Of a stretch of 64,000 bases of DNA, positions 43,356 to 53,227 are shown in pieces. The stretch is from Sinomonas susongensis (GTDB lineage Bacteria > Actinomycetota > Actinomycetes > Actinomycetales > Micrococcaceae), in NCBI RefSeq assembly GCF_005877005.1, contig NZ_SSNH01000002.1, forward strand, positions 248,001 through 312,000. The letters run 5' to 3'. The notes beneath the pieces were generated by a model. That model was not told where the DNA came from. It worked only from the letters and a program-made list of their open reading frames with translations, and made no database searches. How positions within the stretch are numbered: the stretch's first letter is position 1; each line of letters opens with the position of its first letter. A program made the translations under genes and the position numbers.

Positions 43356-45191
43356 ATGTCTGAATCCGTCAACTTGCCGGCTCTCGGGGAGAGCGTCACC
43401 GAAGGCACCGTCACACGCTGGCTCAAGCAGGTGGGGGACCGCGTCGAGGTTGACGAGCCCCTCGTCGAGGTTTCGACGGACAAGGTCGACACGGAGATCC
43501 CCTCGCCGATCGCCGGCATCCTCGAGGAGATCCTCGTCGCGGAGGACGAGACCGCCGAGGTCGGAGCTCCCCTCGCCCGCATCGGAGACGGCACGGGAGG
43601 CGGCTCGGCTCCTGCCGAGGCAGCGCCCGCCCAGGAGTCGGCGGCCGACGCCGCTCCCGCCCCCGAGGCTGCCCCCGCAGCCCCTGCCCAGGCGGCGCCC
43701 TCCGAGGAGCCCGCTGAGCCGTCCGTCGACCAGGCCGCGCCCGACGGGCACGAAGTGACCCTTCCCGCCCTCGGTGAGAGCGTGACCGAAGGCACCGTGA
43801 CCCGCTGGCTCAAGAGCATCGGCGACGCCGTCGAGGTCGACGAGCCCCTCCTCGAGGTCTCCACCGACAAGGTCGACACCGAGATCCCTTCGCCCGTCGC
43901 CGGCACCCTCCAGGAGATCAGGGTCAACGAGGACGAGACGGCAGAGGTCGGCGCAGTCCTCGCGGTCATCGGTTCAGGGACTGCCGCCCAGGCGGCTCCG
44001 ACTCAGCCGGCCCCGGCCGAGGCTTCCTCTCAGGCATCCTCGCCCGCAGCGGTCGCCTCCGAGCCGGCCCCAGCGCCGGCCGAAGACGCGGACAACGCGC
44101 TCGCCCAGTCAGCCCCCACCCCGCCTGCTCCCTCGCAGCAGGCGCCCGCCGCGCAGACGGCAGCCGCTCCGGCAGCGCCCACCCAGACGGCAGCACCCGC
44201 ACAGGCAGCTCCTGCTGCCCCCGTATCGGCCTCCAACGGTGCCGAGGCGGGCTACGTCACCCCGCTCGTCCGGAAGCTCGCCAACCAGCAGGGCGTCGAC
44301 CTCTCGGCCGTCAAGGGCACTGGGGTCGGCGGACGCATCCGCAAGCAGGACGTCATCGCTGCCGCCGAGGCACAGAAGGCGGCACAGCAGGCAGCAGCCC
44401 CGGCGCCCGCCCAGCCGTCCGCCGCTCCTGCGGCTCCTTCCGCACCTTCAGCCGCCCCGGTCTCGTCGCTCCGCGGCACGACCGAGAAGGCCCCGCGCAT
44501 CCGGCAGGTCATCGCGCGGCGCATGCGGGAGTCGCTCGACACCTCGACGCAGCTCACGCAGGTGCACGAGATCGACATGACGAGGATTGCCAAGCTCCGC
44601 GACCGGGCGAAGGCGAACTTCCAGGCGCAGAACGGCGTCAAGCTCACGTTCCTCCCGTTCATCGCGAAGGCTGTTGCCGAGGCGCTCAAGCAGCACCCGA
44701 AGCTCAACGCGGAGTACAACGAGGAGAAGCAGGAGATCACGTACCACAACGCGGAGCACCTTGCGATCGCAGTGGACACCGAGAAGGGCCTCCTCGTTCC
44801 CGTCATCAATGACGCGGGCGACCTCAACCTCGCCGGTCTCGCCGGCCGGATTGCCGACGTCGCGTCGCGGACGCGCAGCGGAAAGATCGGCCCGGACGAG
44901 CTCTCGGGTGGGACCTTCAGCATCACGAACATCGGTTCCGTCGGGGCGCTCTTCGACACCCCGATCATCAACCAGCCGCAGGTTGCGATCCTGGGCACGG
45001 GTGCGATCGTCAAGCGGCCGTGGGTCACCCAGAACGCCGAGGGCGACGACGTGATCTCGATCCGCTCGATGATGTACCTCTCGCTCACGTACGACCACCG
45101 CCTTGTGGATGGCGCGGACGCAGGCCGCTTCCTGCAGACGCTCCGGGCCCGCCTCGAGGCCGGCGCCTTCGAGGCCGACCTCGGCCTCTGA
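43356..45191 (+). CDS. sucB: Dihydrolipoamide acyltransferase (E2), two lipoyl domains
   Basis: 611 residues. Two nearly identical lipoyl domains (residues about 2-78 and 134-210), each with the lipoylated Lys in [12 protein letters not shown], are joined by long Ala/Pro linkers. A peripheral-subunit-binding domain ([20 protein letters not shown], about 305-340) and the catalytic acyltransferase domain with [15 protein letters not shown] (His and Asp active site) follow. In actinobacteria this protein (DlaT-like) serves pyruvate and possibly 2-oxoglutarate complexes; which one is not decidable here. The two lipoyl domains are supplied by LipB and LipA encoded at 51437-53142. ATG 43356 has AAGGAG upstream. 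Confidence 0.93.
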   Translation: MSESVNLPALGESVTEGTVTRWLKQVGDRVEVDEPLVEVSTDKVDTEIPSPIAGILEEILVAEDETAEVGAPLARIGDGTGGGSAPAEAAPAQESAADAAPAPEAAPAAPAQAAPSEEPAEPSVDQAAPDGHEVTLPALGESVTEGTVTRWLKSIGDAVEVDEPLLEVSTDKVDTEIPSPVAGTLQEIRVNEDETAEVGAVLAVIGSGTAAQAAPTQPAPAEASSQASSPAAVASEPAPAPAEDADNALAQSAPTPPAPSQQAPAAQTAAAPAAPTQTAAPAQAAPAAPVSASNGAEAGYVTPLVRKLANQQGVDLSAVKGTGVGGRIRKQDVIAAAEAQKAAQQAAAPAPAQPSAAPAAPSAPSAAPVSSLRGTTEKAPRIRQVIARRMRESLDTSTQLTQVHEIDMTRIAKLRDRAKANFQAQNGVKLTFLPFIAKAVAEALKQHPKLNAEYNEEKQEITYHNAEHLAIAVDTEKGLLVPVINDAGDLNLAGLAGRIADVASRTRSGKIGPDELSGGTFSITNIGSVGALFDTPIINQPQVAILGTGAIVKRPWVTQNAEGDDVISIRSMMYLSLTYDHRLVDGADAGRFLQTLRARLEAGAFEADLGL

Positions 45192-45213
45192 CCGAGTCGC
45201 CCCGGGCGCAACG

Positions 45214-45252
45214 GGCCGCGGCCCGGATCCAGTCTGGATCCGGGCCGCGGCC
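45214..45252 (+). terminator. Rho-independent terminator after sucB
   Basis: 18-bp perfect arms (45214-45231 and 45235-45252) with a 3-nt loop, followed by TTTCG. Strong. Confidence 0.88.
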
Positions 45253-45316
45253 TTTCGTTATCCACTTGGAACCCTCAGGGGTTCCGGATCCGGCGGGCCG
45301 GTCATGGGGCCGACAT

Positions 45317-45322
45317 TAGAAT
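45317..45322 (+). promoter_or_regulatory. -10 element of a putative leaderless promoter
   Basis: TAGAAT is followed by seven bases and then ATG 45330. An in-frame GTG at 45324 is too near the -10 to be the start. Confidence 0.55.
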
Positions 45323-45329
45323 CGTGACC

Positions 45330-45701
45330 ATGACTGTCGTCCTCAGCATTTTCGTCTTCCTCCACATCGTCGGCGCAGCCATGATCGTGGGCCCGTGGAT
45401 CGCGAATATGAAGAAGCCCACAGTGGGCGCTCGGCAGTTCGACGGCGCGATGACCCAGCTCATCACCGGCATCATCCTCGTCGGGCTCATCACGGTGCTC
45501 TCGAAGCAGGCAGACTCCAACGTCGCCTCCCCCGACTACCTCAAGCTCACGATCAAGTTCATCATCGCCGTCGTGGTGGGCGCCCTCGCGTTCGTGGGGA
45601 ACAGACGCCGGAAGGCTGGCGACGTCGTCGCTCCCGGGCTCGCGCACGCCGTCGGCGGCCTCGCCCTCCTCAACATCGCGATCGCTACGATCTGGCCCTG
45701 A
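45330..45701 (+). CDS. Small integral membrane protein (unknown, DUF2269-like)
   Basis: 123 residues, four hydrophobic segments (about 4-24, 44-62, 75-90, 103-122). The first, TVVLSIFVFLHIVGAAMIVGPW, with a buried His, and the overall layout recall DUF2269/CopD-type small membrane proteins, but I do not firmly recognise a family. The gene is isolated between two terminators and has its own promoter. Neighbours are sucB and an OsmC-type protein. The function is unknown. Confidence 0.75.
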   Translation: MTVVLSIFVFLHIVGAAMIVGPWIANMKKPTVGARQFDGAMTQLITGIILVGLITVLSKQADSNVASPDYLKLTIKFIIAVVVGALAFVGNRRRKAGDVVAPGLAHAVGGLALLNIAIATIWP

Positions 45702-45721
45702 CGGCAGGCCAGGCACCGTCG

Positions 45722-45753
45722 GCCCCGCCCGCTTCACAGGACGCGGGCGGGGC
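45722..45753 (+). terminator. Terminator after the small membrane protein gene
   Basis: Arms GCCCCGCCCGC and GCGGGCGGGGC enclose a 10-nt loop and are followed by TCCTTTAT. Confidence 0.8.
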
Positions 45754-45838
45754 TCCTTTATGCCTACGATGGCCGGGCCAGTCACTCCGGCCTTCCGTGC
45801 CGGCGAAGCAGTCCACAGGACCAACGAAGGAGCGAAGC

Positions 45839-46267
45839 ATGGCTACCATCCGCACCGCCCACACCGTATGGAACGGCAACCTCATGGAGGGATCCGGCCG
45901 GACCACCCTGGACACCTCCGGGCTCGGCACGTACGACGTGACCTGGAAGGCGCGTAGCGCCGACGCAAACGGCAAGACGAGCCCGGAAGAGCTCATCGCC
46001 GCTGCCCACTCCGCATGCTTCTCGATGGCGTTCAGCAACGGCCTCGCCGAGGCCGGGTACACGGCCGATGAGATCAACACTCGGGCCGAGGTCGACTTCA
46101 TCCCCGGCAAGGGCATCACCACGAGCAAACTGACCCTTTCGGCTCGCGTGCCGAACCTCTCCCAGGACGAGTTCGAGAAGATCGCGGAGGGCGCCAAGAA
46201 GGGCTGCCCGGTCAGCCAGGCTCTCGCCGGGATCGAGATCACGCTCGACGCCAAGCTCGAGTCCTGA
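45839..46267 (+). CDS. osmC: OsmC/Ohr-family peroxiredoxin-like protein
   Basis: 142 residues. The two redox cysteines are visible in AAHSACFSMAFSNGLAEAG and KKGCPVSQALAGIEITL, together with the conserved SPEELIAAAHSACFSM helix, which places it in the OsmC branch (organic hydroperoxide reduction with a lipoyl or thiol reductant). OsmC and Ohr proteins can be reduced by lipoylated proteins with Lpd, and Lpd and SucB are encoded just upstream, a suggestive but unproven link. ATG 45839 has AAGGAG upstream. A TACGAT -10 candidate lies near 45764. Confidence 0.9.
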   Translation: MATIRTAHTVWNGNLMEGSGRTTLDTSGLGTYDVTWKARSADANGKTSPEELIAAAHSACFSMAFSNGLAEAGYTADEINTRAEVDFIPGKGITTSKLTLSARVPNLSQDEFEKIAEGAKKGCPVSQALAGIEITLDAKLES

Positions 46268-46290
46268 TCCGGAAGAAGCACTGAAGAGAC

Positions 46291-46325
46291 GGGACCCCGC
46301 CTGCGCTCCTCGCAGGCGGGGTCCC
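46291..46325. terminator. Bidirectional terminator between osmC and the tricorn protease gene
   Basis: Perfect 15-bp arms GGGACCCCGCCTGCG around a 5-nt loop between two convergent stop codons. Confidence 0.82.
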
Positions 46326-46336
46326 GCTGTCTCGGC

Positions 46337-49300
46337 TCAGCCTTCGTACGCGAGCGCTGATCCGGCCGCGGCCAGCTCCTGAGGCCGCGGGGGCAGGGCC
46401 GGAGGACGGACCGAACGGTAGCCGGTCCGCGCAGGGGGCCGCTCGGTCGGGATCTCCATCAGCATCTCCTTGAGCACGCCGATGCCCTGCTCGAGCTGCG
46501 GATCGAGGCCCGCGGCGTAGGCGTGCGGCGGGAAGGGGACCTCGATGTCCGGCTCGACGCCGCGGTTTTCGACCTCCCATCCGACTTCGCCTCCGAACCA
46601 GGTCGCGTAGCGCGGCTGGGTCACGGCCGTGCCGTCGGCCAGCCGGAAGCGGTTGTCGATCCCGACGACACCGCCCCACGTCCGGGTCCCGACGACGGGC
46701 CCGATGCCGCGCAGCTTGCACACCTGCGTGATGATGTCCCCGTCCGAGCCGGCGAACTCGTCCGCGAGGACCACGACCGGCCCGCGCGGGGCGTGCCGCG
46801 GGTAGGTCCGCGGCTGCTCGCCGCGCGGCATGGTCCAGCCCGTCACCCGGCGCCCGAGGAGCTCTGCGACGAGCTGGGACGTGTGGCCGCCGCGATTGCG
46901 GCGAATGTCCACCACGAGCGCGTCGAGGGCGGTCTCGGTGTCGAGGTCGCGGTGCAGCTGAGCCCACCCGCGCGCCCCCATGTCGGGGACGTGGAGATAC
47001 CCGAATCGGCCCTCGGACGCCTCGCGGACGAGCCTTCGGTTGGCCTGCACCCAGTCCTGGTAGCGGAGCCGCTCCTCGTCCTTGAGGGGGACGACGGCGA
47101 TGCGTCGCCGTCGTCCTTCCCGCTCGCCGTGCTCGGGGCCGTTGAGCACGGTGAGCTCGACCGTCTTGCCCGCTGCGCCCACGAGGGCCATCGCGGGCCC
47201 GAACTGCGCGGTGAGGGGGACGCCGTCGACCGCCAGGAGCCGGTCCGCGGGCCGCACGTCGGCCCCCGGCGCGGCCAGCGGGGACGTCGCGAGCGGATCG
47301 GACGATTCGCTCGCGAGGACGCGCTGGACAACCCATCCGTCGTCGTAGCCGAACTCGCCGCCCAGCCGGCCCTGGCCCCCGGCATCGGGCTCTGAGGCAA
47401 GGCTCGGGGTCACATAGGCGTGAGAGGTTCCGAGCTCCCCCTGCATCTCCCATAGGAGGTCGACGAGATCGTCGTGGGAGCCGAGCCGCTCGACGATCGG
47501 CTCGTACTGCGCGCGCACCTCCTCCCAGTCACGTCCCGCCATGTCCTCCGCCCAGAAGAAGTCCCGCTGGAGCCGCCACGCCTCCGCGTACGCCTGCCGC
47601 CACACGGCGACCGGCTCGAGGCGCACCCGGATCCGGTCGAGATCGACGCGGACGTACTCGGGCGAGCCCTCCTCGGCCTTGGCATCGCTCGGCACCGAGC
47701 TGACGCGGCGGTCGCTCACGTACACGATCCTCGAGCCGTCCCCGCTCAGCCGATACGTGTCGAGCGCGCCCACGACAGTCGTCGTGCGACCGTCGCCGAG
47801 GTCCAGCCGTTCGAGTGTCGGCTGGGGGTCCTTGTCCCCCGGCTTCGCCTTGCCGTCGCCCGTAGCGCCGGAGAGGTCGTGCGAAAGCCACAGGAGCGCT
47901 CCCGGAGCCGCCGTGAGGCGCGAGTAGTTCCCCTGACGGACCGGAAGCGCCACGACTCGATGCGCCAGCCCCTCGAGGTCCACCCTCGTCTGCCCGGATT
48001 CAGGCTTGTCGCCGTCCTCCTTCTCTGTCGTCTCCCCCGCGGTCTCTGTGCCGAAGCCCGCGACTCGGGGACCGAAGGGCGCGGCGGTCGTGGCCTCGAG
48101 CGGCACGATGTAGGGCTTGATCGGGCTCGGGAACGCGAGGTCGAACGAGTGGCCGTCGTAGACCGGGTCGAAGCTGCGTCCCGAGAGGAACGCGAGGTAC
48201 TTCCCATCCGGAGTGAAGGCGGGCCACGCATCCCAGAAGCGGCCGTCGGTCACGTCGGCGATCTCGCCGGACGAGACGTTCGCGACGCGCAGCTTCGAGC
48301 GCGATCCGAAGGCTGTCACGGGCTCGCTCCACGCGAGCCATTGGGAGTCGGGGCTCCACGCAAGCTGCTCGATCGTGCCCTCCTCCACGGTCGAGAGCGT
48401 GCGCGAAGACTTCGAGTCCAGGTCCACGAGGTGCACTTCGCCGAAGGCCGTGCCCAGCGCGATGCGGCGGCCGTCGGGGCTCGGGACCAGCTGGGCCACG
48501 CGGCTGGGGGTCGGCAGGCCGAGGCGGACCGGGGCACCAGGGCGGGTCTCCCCGGAGCCGCGCTCGCGCCTGGCCGGCACGACGTAGGAACGCTGTTCGG
48601 CGGGGCCCACCCGAGCTGGCTGCAGGCCAGAGCCGGAACCCGTGCCGACCGGCACGGGAGCGGGCAGAGCGCTCTCCGCATCCGTCGCGTGCGAGGCAGC
48701 GGGTTCGGTTCCGTTGGGGGCCTCGTCTGCGGACTGGCCCTCTCCGGCGTCCCGCAGGTCCTTGAGGAAGAGCCCCTCCTCCCCTGCGTGGTCGGCGATG
48801 TACGCCACCTGGTGGCTGCCTACGGGACGGGCCAGCCGAGCACGGACGCCGGGTGTCGCCTCGACGACGTGCGAGGGGCCGTCGCGGTGGGTCAGCCAAT
48901 GCACGGTGCCGTGGGCCTCGACGACGCTCGCCTCGCCGTCGTGCGTGGGCACGGCCTCGCCCAGGTGGCGCCCGACGGCGAGCCGGGCCGGGCGTCGCGA
49001 CGTCGAGGCCGAGCCCAAGGTCACCTCGAGCTGGCGGGGTTCCGCCTCGAGGCTGTCCAGCAGCCAGAGCCCGCCTGCCGATTCCAGAATGATCCTCGAA
49101 CCGTCCGAACTCGCGTGGCGCGCGTAGAAGCGGTCGAAGTCCGTGTGCCGACGCAGGTCGGAGCCGTCCCGCTCGACCGAGTACACGTTGCCGTAGCCCT
49201 CGTGGTCCGAGAGGAAGGCGATCCGACCGCCGATCCAGACGGGATCGCACAGGCTGCCCTCGAGCTCGGGGACCAGGCGGCGGAACTCGCCGCCGCCGTC

Positions 49301-49834
49301 CACGTCGATCCAGAGCTTGCCGGCGGCACCGCCGCGGTAGCGCTTCCAGGCCGCGGGCTCCCGTGAGAGGACGCTCCCGACGACGACCGGACGCTCGTCC
49401 CCGACCGAGGGGCCGAACGCCACCGAGTCGACGGGGCCGAACGGCAGCTCCTCGAGCCAGCCGCCCTCGACGGGGATCGCGTAGGCGTGGGTGTGGCGCG
49501 CGTCGGGCTGGTTGTGCGCACTGGTCACGACCACACGGCCCCGGGGGTCGAAGCCCTTCACCCGGGTGGACTGGTGGCCGAAGTACGTGAGCTGGTGGAA
49601 GCCTCCGCCGTCGACGTCCGCGGCGACCGCCTCGGGGGCGTTCCCCTGGACGACGCTCCAGACCACCTTCGTGCCGTCAGGCGTGAAGCGCGGGTTGCGG
49701 GCGGGGAGCTCGAGGGCCGAGATGCGCCAGGCCCGACCGCCGTCGACCGGGGCAAGCCACACGTCGTCCTCGGCCACGAACGCAACGAGGTCGCCGTGCA
49801 CATGGGGGTACCGAAAGTAGCTGGAGGCTGTCAT
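46337..49834 (-). CDS. Tricorn protease homologue (S41-type, beta-propeller)
   Basis: 1165 residues, near the size of archaeal tricorn (1071). The N-terminal 650 residues carry WD/PD40-like blades (FTPDGTKVVW, FLSDHEGYGNVYSV, FTPDGKYLAFLSG). A Pro/Ala/Glu insertion of about 80 residues lies at 380-460. C1, PDZ (ADRLLAVDGVPL) and C2 domains follow. The catalytic tetrad is present: Ser804-His805 (LGTSHAYV), Ser1030-Asp1031 (FAGSDGD) and the Glu in NRGVEPDIEV. Tricorn degrades oligopeptides released by the proteasome or Clp. ATG 49834 overlaps the kinase stop (ATGA) on the same strand. There is no signal peptide, so it is cytosolic. Confidence 0.9.
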   Translation of the reverse strand: MTASSYFRYPHVHGDLVAFVAEDDVWLAPVDGGRAWRISALELPARNPRFTPDGTKVVWSVVQGNAPEAVAADVDGGGFHQLTYFGHQSTRVKGFDPRGRVVVTSAHNQPDARHTHAYAIPVEGGWLEELPFGPVDSVAFGPSVGDERPVVVGSVLSREPAAWKRYRGGAAGKLWIDVDGGGEFRRLVPELEGSLCDPVWIGGRIAFLSDHEGYGNVYSVERDGSDLRRHTDFDRFYARHASSDGSRIILESAGGLWLLDSLEAEPRQLEVTLGSASTSRRPARLAVGRHLGEAVPTHDGEASVVEAHGTVHWLTHRDGPSHVVEATPGVRARLARPVGSHQVAYIADHAGEEGLFLKDLRDAGEGQSADEAPNGTEPAASHATDAESALPAPVPVGTGSGSGLQPARVGPAEQRSYVVPARRERGSGETRPGAPVRLGLPTPSRVAQLVPSPDGRRIALGTAFGEVHLVDLDSKSSRTLSTVEEGTIEQLAWSPDSQWLAWSEPVTAFGSRSKLRVANVSSGEIADVTDGRFWDAWPAFTPDGKYLAFLSGRSFDPVYDGHSFDLAFPSPIKPYIVPLEATTAAPFGPRVAGFGTETAGETTEKEDGDKPESGQTRVDLEGLAHRVVALPVRQGNYSRLTAAPGALLWLSHDLSGATGDGKAKPGDKDPQPTLERLDLGDGRTTTVVGALDTYRLSGDGSRIVYVSDRRVSSVPSDAKAEEGSPEYVRVDLDRIRVRLEPVAVWRQAYAEAWRLQRDFFWAEDMAGRDWEEVRAQYEPIVERLGSHDDLVDLLWEMQGELGTSHAYVTPSLASEPDAGGQGRLGGEFGYDDGWVVQRVLASESSDPLATSPLAAPGADVRPADRLLAVDGVPLTAQFGPAMALVGAAGKTVELTVLNGPEHGEREGRRRRIAVVPLKDEERLRYQDWVQANRRLVREASEGRFGYLHVPDMGARGWAQLHRDLDTETALDALVVDIRRNRGGHTSQLVAELLGRRVTGWTMPRGEQPRTYPRHAPRGPVVVLADEFAGSDGDIITQVCKLRGIGPVVGTRTWGGVVGIDNRFRLADGTAVTQPRYATWFGGEVGWEVENRGVEPDIEVPFPPHAYAAGLDPQLEQGIGVLKEMLMEIPTERPPARTGYRSVRPPALPPRPQELAAAGSALAYEG

Positions 49835-51321
49835 CCTCCGATCATAGGCAGGGCGGCCGGGAGCACCCGCGACACCTGCCACCCCGCGTCGTGGCGTTCG
49901 AGGACGATCCGCAGCCACTGGTCCTTCGCCTCCCCCGGCGGTGCAACCTCGCCTCCGTCCCTCCCCCGGACGGCGAATGCCGAGCTCAGGACGCGCACGC
50001 GGACGACGGCGGTGCTCCCGTCGGCCTGCGTCGTCGCCCCGGCTGCGTCATCTCCCGGCCCCGCGAGTTCCGCCGAGAGCACCCGGGAGGCGAACCCCTC
50101 GAGACGCCGGCCGGCGGCGTCGAGGTCGTCCGCGATCCTGCGGTCGGCGAGGGCGGCCTCGGATCCGGGGACGTTCACGCGTGCGAGGAGCTCGCGATCC
50201 GCGCCGGATACGGCGAGCGCCCTGATCTCGGCGAGCGCCTGGACCGCCTGCAGCGGGTCCTCGGACTCGGCCGCCAGCCTCAGGTGCTCGGGCACGGCCG
50301 ACCCCCCCGCAGTGGGTTCGGAAGCGCCCGTGACGCGCGGCGCGAGGTCTGCCCCCAGGGCCACCACCCCCGCGAGCACTGCGGCCACGGCAACGGTGGC
50401 GACCGAAGCTGCCCACATCACCGCCGTGCCCCTGCCCCCGGGAAGCCGGGACCTTCCACGGCGCCGGCGGCGCGAGCCCTCCTGGAGGCGGGTGACCAGT
50501 TCGGGAATGACCTCGGCGTCGACCGCGGGGGCGAGATCGACCGGCTCGGCACGCCGGCTCCGCATGACAGCGCGCGCGAATTCCGCCGCCGTCGGGCGCC
50601 CCGCCGGATCCTCGACGAGCGCGGCCTCGATGGCAGCCGCCAGCTCGGTCGGGACGCTGGGGGCTAGCAGGCCGAGCGGCGGCCGCTCGCGACTCGGGCC
50701 GGGGGCCGAACCGACGAGGCAGAACCAGGCGACGGCACCGAGGCCGTACACGTCGGCAGCAGGGCGGACGGCAGCTGTGCCTGCGGTGAAAGGATCGAAG
50801 AACCCGTCGGTGCCGCGCGTCGTTCCCGCAGCCTCGCCGACGTAGCGCGCCTCGCCCAGATCGGCCAGCAGGGGCCGCCCCTGGGAAGTGAACAGGATGT
50901 TCCCGGGCGCGATGTCGAGGTGGGATGCCCCCACGGCGTGCAGGGCGGCGGCGGCCTGGGCGACAGGGCCCACGGTCGTGACCGCCTCGCCAGGCGTCAG
51001 CCTGCCGCGCACGGCCACGAGTCGAGCGAGAGAACCTCCCGCAGCGTACTCGGCGATCAGAACGGTCGAACCGGTGTTGGCGTCATTCGCCGACTCGAGG
51101 CACGTCAGCAGGTGAGGATGCGAGGGAACACCACGCCTGCGGAGCTCGCGGCGAAGCGGAGCCGACTCCGCCGGTCCGCCCCTGACCCCTCCGCGCAGCA
51201 CCTTCGCGGCGCGCAGGCGCGCGTTCGCCTGCTCACGCACGAGCCACACGTCGCCGGTGCTTCCGCGCCCGAGGAGGCGGACGACGTCGTACCCCGGGAT
51301 CGCTGGTCCGATGGGTTCCAT
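49831..51321 (-). CDS. Membrane-anchored Ser/Thr protein kinase, atypical catalytic loop
   Basis: 496 residues. The kinase domain (1-265) has the Gly-loop GRGSTGDV (18-25), Lys40 (RAAK), the catalytic loop HLDIAPGN (134-141; Asp136 present, the usual Arg of HRD replaced by Leu) and DLG (154-156) in place of DFG. Key residues K40, D136, N141 and D154 are intact, so activity is plausible. A basic stretch (RRRRRGRSR, about 283) precedes a single membrane helix (about 298-322), and an extracellular C-terminal domain of 170 residues follows that is not a PASTA domain. ATG 51321. Translationally coupled to the tricorn gene. Confidence 0.85.
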   Translation of the reverse strand: MEPIGPAIPGYDVVRLLGRGSTGDVWLVREQANARLRAAKVLRGGVRGGPAESAPLRRELRRRGVPSHPHLLTCLESANDANTGSTVLIAEYAAGGSLARLVAVRGRLTPGEAVTTVGPVAQAAAALHAVGASHLDIAPGNILFTSQGRPLLADLGEARYVGEAAGTTRGTDGFFDPFTAGTAAVRPAADVYGLGAVAWFCLVGSAPGPSRERPPLGLLAPSVPTELAAAIEAALVEDPAGRPTAAEFARAVMRSRRAEPVDLAPAVDAEVIPELVTRLQEGSRRRRRGRSRLPGGRGTAVMWAASVATVAVAAVLAGVVALGADLAPRVTGASEPTAGGSAVPEHLRLAAESEDPLQAVQALAEIRALAVSGADRELLARVNVPGSEAALADRRIADDLDAAGRRLEGFASRVLSAELAGPGDDAAGATTQADGSTAVVRVRVLSSAFAVRGRDGGEVAPPGEAKDQWLRIVLERHDAGWQVSRVLPAALPMIGG

Positions 51322-51423
51322 GCCCCCTGTCTACCGCAGAGACAACGACGGCGTCGGAAGTTATCCACAGGCACGGGCGAGCGGTGTGAGTCATCTCATG
51401 GCAGCGCTGGTCCTCCGGGGGAT

Positions 51424-51429
51424 TAAGCT
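51424..51429 (+). promoter_or_regulatory. -10 element of a putative leaderless lipB promoter
   Basis: TAAGCT, seven bases, then ATG 51437. No ribosome binding site is present. Confidence 0.45.
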
Positions 51430-51436
51430 GGTCCGC

Positions 51437-52135
51437 ATGACTCTTGCGTTCACCCGGCTGGGGTTCGCGCCCGACTATGTCGACTACACCGCGGGACTCG
51501 CGGCACAGCGTCAGCTCCACGACGAGGTGGCAGCAGGAAACGCCCCCAGCACCGTTCTCCTACTCGAGCACGCCGCCGTCTACACGGCAGGCAAACGGAC
51601 CGAGGACCACGAGAGGCCGCTGGACGGCACCCCCGTTGTCCCGGTCGACCGCGGCGGGAAGCTCACCTGGCACGGACCGGGCCAGCTCGTCGGCTATCCG
51701 ATCGTGCGCCTCAAGGAGCCGCGAGGCGTCCGAGCCTACGTCGAACTGCTGGAAGACGTCATGATCACGGTGATCTCCGGGTACGGGATCAAGGCCGAAC
51801 ACGTCGACGGCCGCTCCGGGGTCTGGGTGCGCGCTGACGAGCGCGGAGGCGATCGCAAGATCGCTGCCATCGGGATCAGCGTCCACGACGGCATCACGGG
51901 GCACGGCTTCGCCATCAACTGCAGCAACAGCCTCGCCCCCTACGAGCAGATCATCGCGTGCGGCATCACGGATGCCGGCACGACCACCATCTCCGCGGAG
52001 ATCGGCCGCGAGGTCGCACCGCTGGACATCGTCGACCGGATCACCGAGGAACTCGCCCGCCGGGCGGCCGAATTCGTGGCCGACGACGGCTCTTCCTCTT
52101 CCTCTTCCTCCCAGACTGAAGGAGCACTCCTGTGA
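51437..52135 (+). CDS. lipB: Lipoyl(octanoyl) transferase
   Basis: 232 residues. LipB moves octanoate from acyl carrier protein to the lipoyl domains of E2 and GcvH. Conserved [18 protein letters not shown], the active-site Cys in [17 protein letters not shown] and Lys in [11 protein letters not shown] are visible. A serine run near the C-terminus (residues about 219-224) is encoded by a hexanucleotide microsatellite, TCTTCC repeated three times (52091-52108). The start ATG 51437 follows a -10 element at 7 nt. The stop overlaps lipA (GTGA), so LipB and LipA are co-translated. Confidence 0.95.
   Translation: MTLAFTRLGFAPDYVDYTAGLAAQRQLHDEVAAGNAPSTVLLLEHAAVYTAGKRTEDHERPLDGTPVVPVDRGGKLTWHGPGQLVGYPIVRLKEPRGVRAYVELLEDVMITVISGYGIKAEHVDGRSGVWVRADERGGDRKIAAIGISVHDGITGHGFAINCSNSLAPYEQIIACGITDAGTTTISAEIGREVAPLDIVDRITEELARRAAEFVADDGSSSSSSSQTEGALL
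52091..52108 (+). repeat. TCTTCC microsatellite inside lipB
   Basis: Three perfect TCTTCC units, in frame, encode six serines of a Ser run near the LipB C-terminus. In-frame changes in unit number would not break the frame. Confidence 0.9.
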
Positions 52136-53142
52136 CGCTCGCACCCGAGGGACGCCGGCTGCTGCGGATCGAGCAGCGCAACGCCGCCACGCCCGTGGAG
52201 CGCAAGCCGGACTGGATCAAGGCCAAGGTGCACATGGGCCCGGAGTTCGTCCAGCTCAAGAACCAGGTGAAGAAGGAAGGCCTCCACACCGTGTGCGAGG
52301 AGGCAGGCTGCCCCAACATCTTCGAATGCTGGGAGGACAAGGAGGCCACCTTCCTCATCGGCGGCTCCGAGTGCACCCGCCGCTGCGACTTCTGCCAGAT
52401 CGACACCGGCAAGCCCTCTCCCCTCGACCGCTTCGAGCCTACGAAGGTCGCCCGCTCGGTCCAGTCGATGGGCCTGCGCTATGCGACCGTCACCGGCGTC
52501 GCCCGCGACGACCTCGAGGACGAGGGCACCTGGCTCTACGCGGAGACCATCCGCAAGATCCACGAGCTGAACCCCGGCACCGGCGTGGAGATCCTCATCC
52601 CCGACTTCTCCGGCAAGCCCGAGCACATCACCGCGATCTGCGAGGCCCAGCCCGAGGTCTTCGCGCACAACGTCGAGACCGTCCCCCGGCTCTTCAAGCG
52701 CATCCGCCCCGCCTTCCGCTACGAGCGCTCCCTCGACGTCATCACGCAGGGGCGGGACCAGGGCATGGTCACGAAGTCGAACCTGATCCTCGGGATGGGC
52801 GAGACGCGCGAGGAGGTCTCCCAGGCGATGCGCGACCTGCACGAGGCCGGCTGCGACCTGCTCACCATCACGCAGTACCTGCGCCCCTCCGAGCGCCACC
52901 ACCCGGTGGACCGGTGGGTCAAGCCCGAGGAGTTCGTCGAGCTGTCCCAGGAGGCGGAAGAGATCGGGTTCCTCGGCGTCATGAGCGGCCCGCTCGTGCG
53001 GTCCTCCTACCGGGCCGGGCGTCTGTGGGCGACGGCGATGCGCAAGAAGGGCCGGGAGATCCCCCCGGAGCTTGCCCACATCGAGTCGTCGGGCACGACC
53101 CGCCAGGAGGCCGCGAGCCTCCTCGCGGCCCACGCCCACTGA
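52132..53142 (+). CDS. lipA: Lipoyl synthase
   Basis: 336 residues. A radical-SAM enzyme that inserts two sulfurs into octanoyl groups on E2 and GcvH. The auxiliary cluster cysteines [12 protein letters not shown] and the radical-SAM CTRRCDFCQ (CxxxCxxC) are both present, together with the substrate-binding C-terminal RSSYRAG. GTG 52132 overlaps the lipB stop. LipB-LipA together serve the SucB lipoyl domains encoded 7 kb upstream. Length and motifs are standard. Confidence 0.97.
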   Translation: MTLAPEGRRLLRIEQRNAATPVERKPDWIKAKVHMGPEFVQLKNQVKKEGLHTVCEEAGCPNIFECWEDKEATFLIGGSECTRRCDFCQIDTGKPSPLDRFEPTKVARSVQSMGLRYATVTGVARDDLEDEGTWLYAETIRKIHELNPGTGVEILIPDFSGKPEHITAICEAQPEVFAHNVETVPRLFKRIRPAFRYERSLDVITQGRDQGMVTKSNLILGMGETREEVSQAMRDLHEAGCDLLTITQYLRPSERHHPVDRWVKPEEFVELSQEAEEIGFLGVMSGPLVRSSYRAGRLWATAMRKKGREIPPELAHIESSGTTRQEAASLLAAHAH

Positions 53143-53227
53143 CTCATCCGACGTCCCGCGCGTTTTCGCACGCCGCCCTCCCCGGCGAAGTCTGGGAGGG
53201 CGGCGTTTCACTTAGAATTGAAGCACT

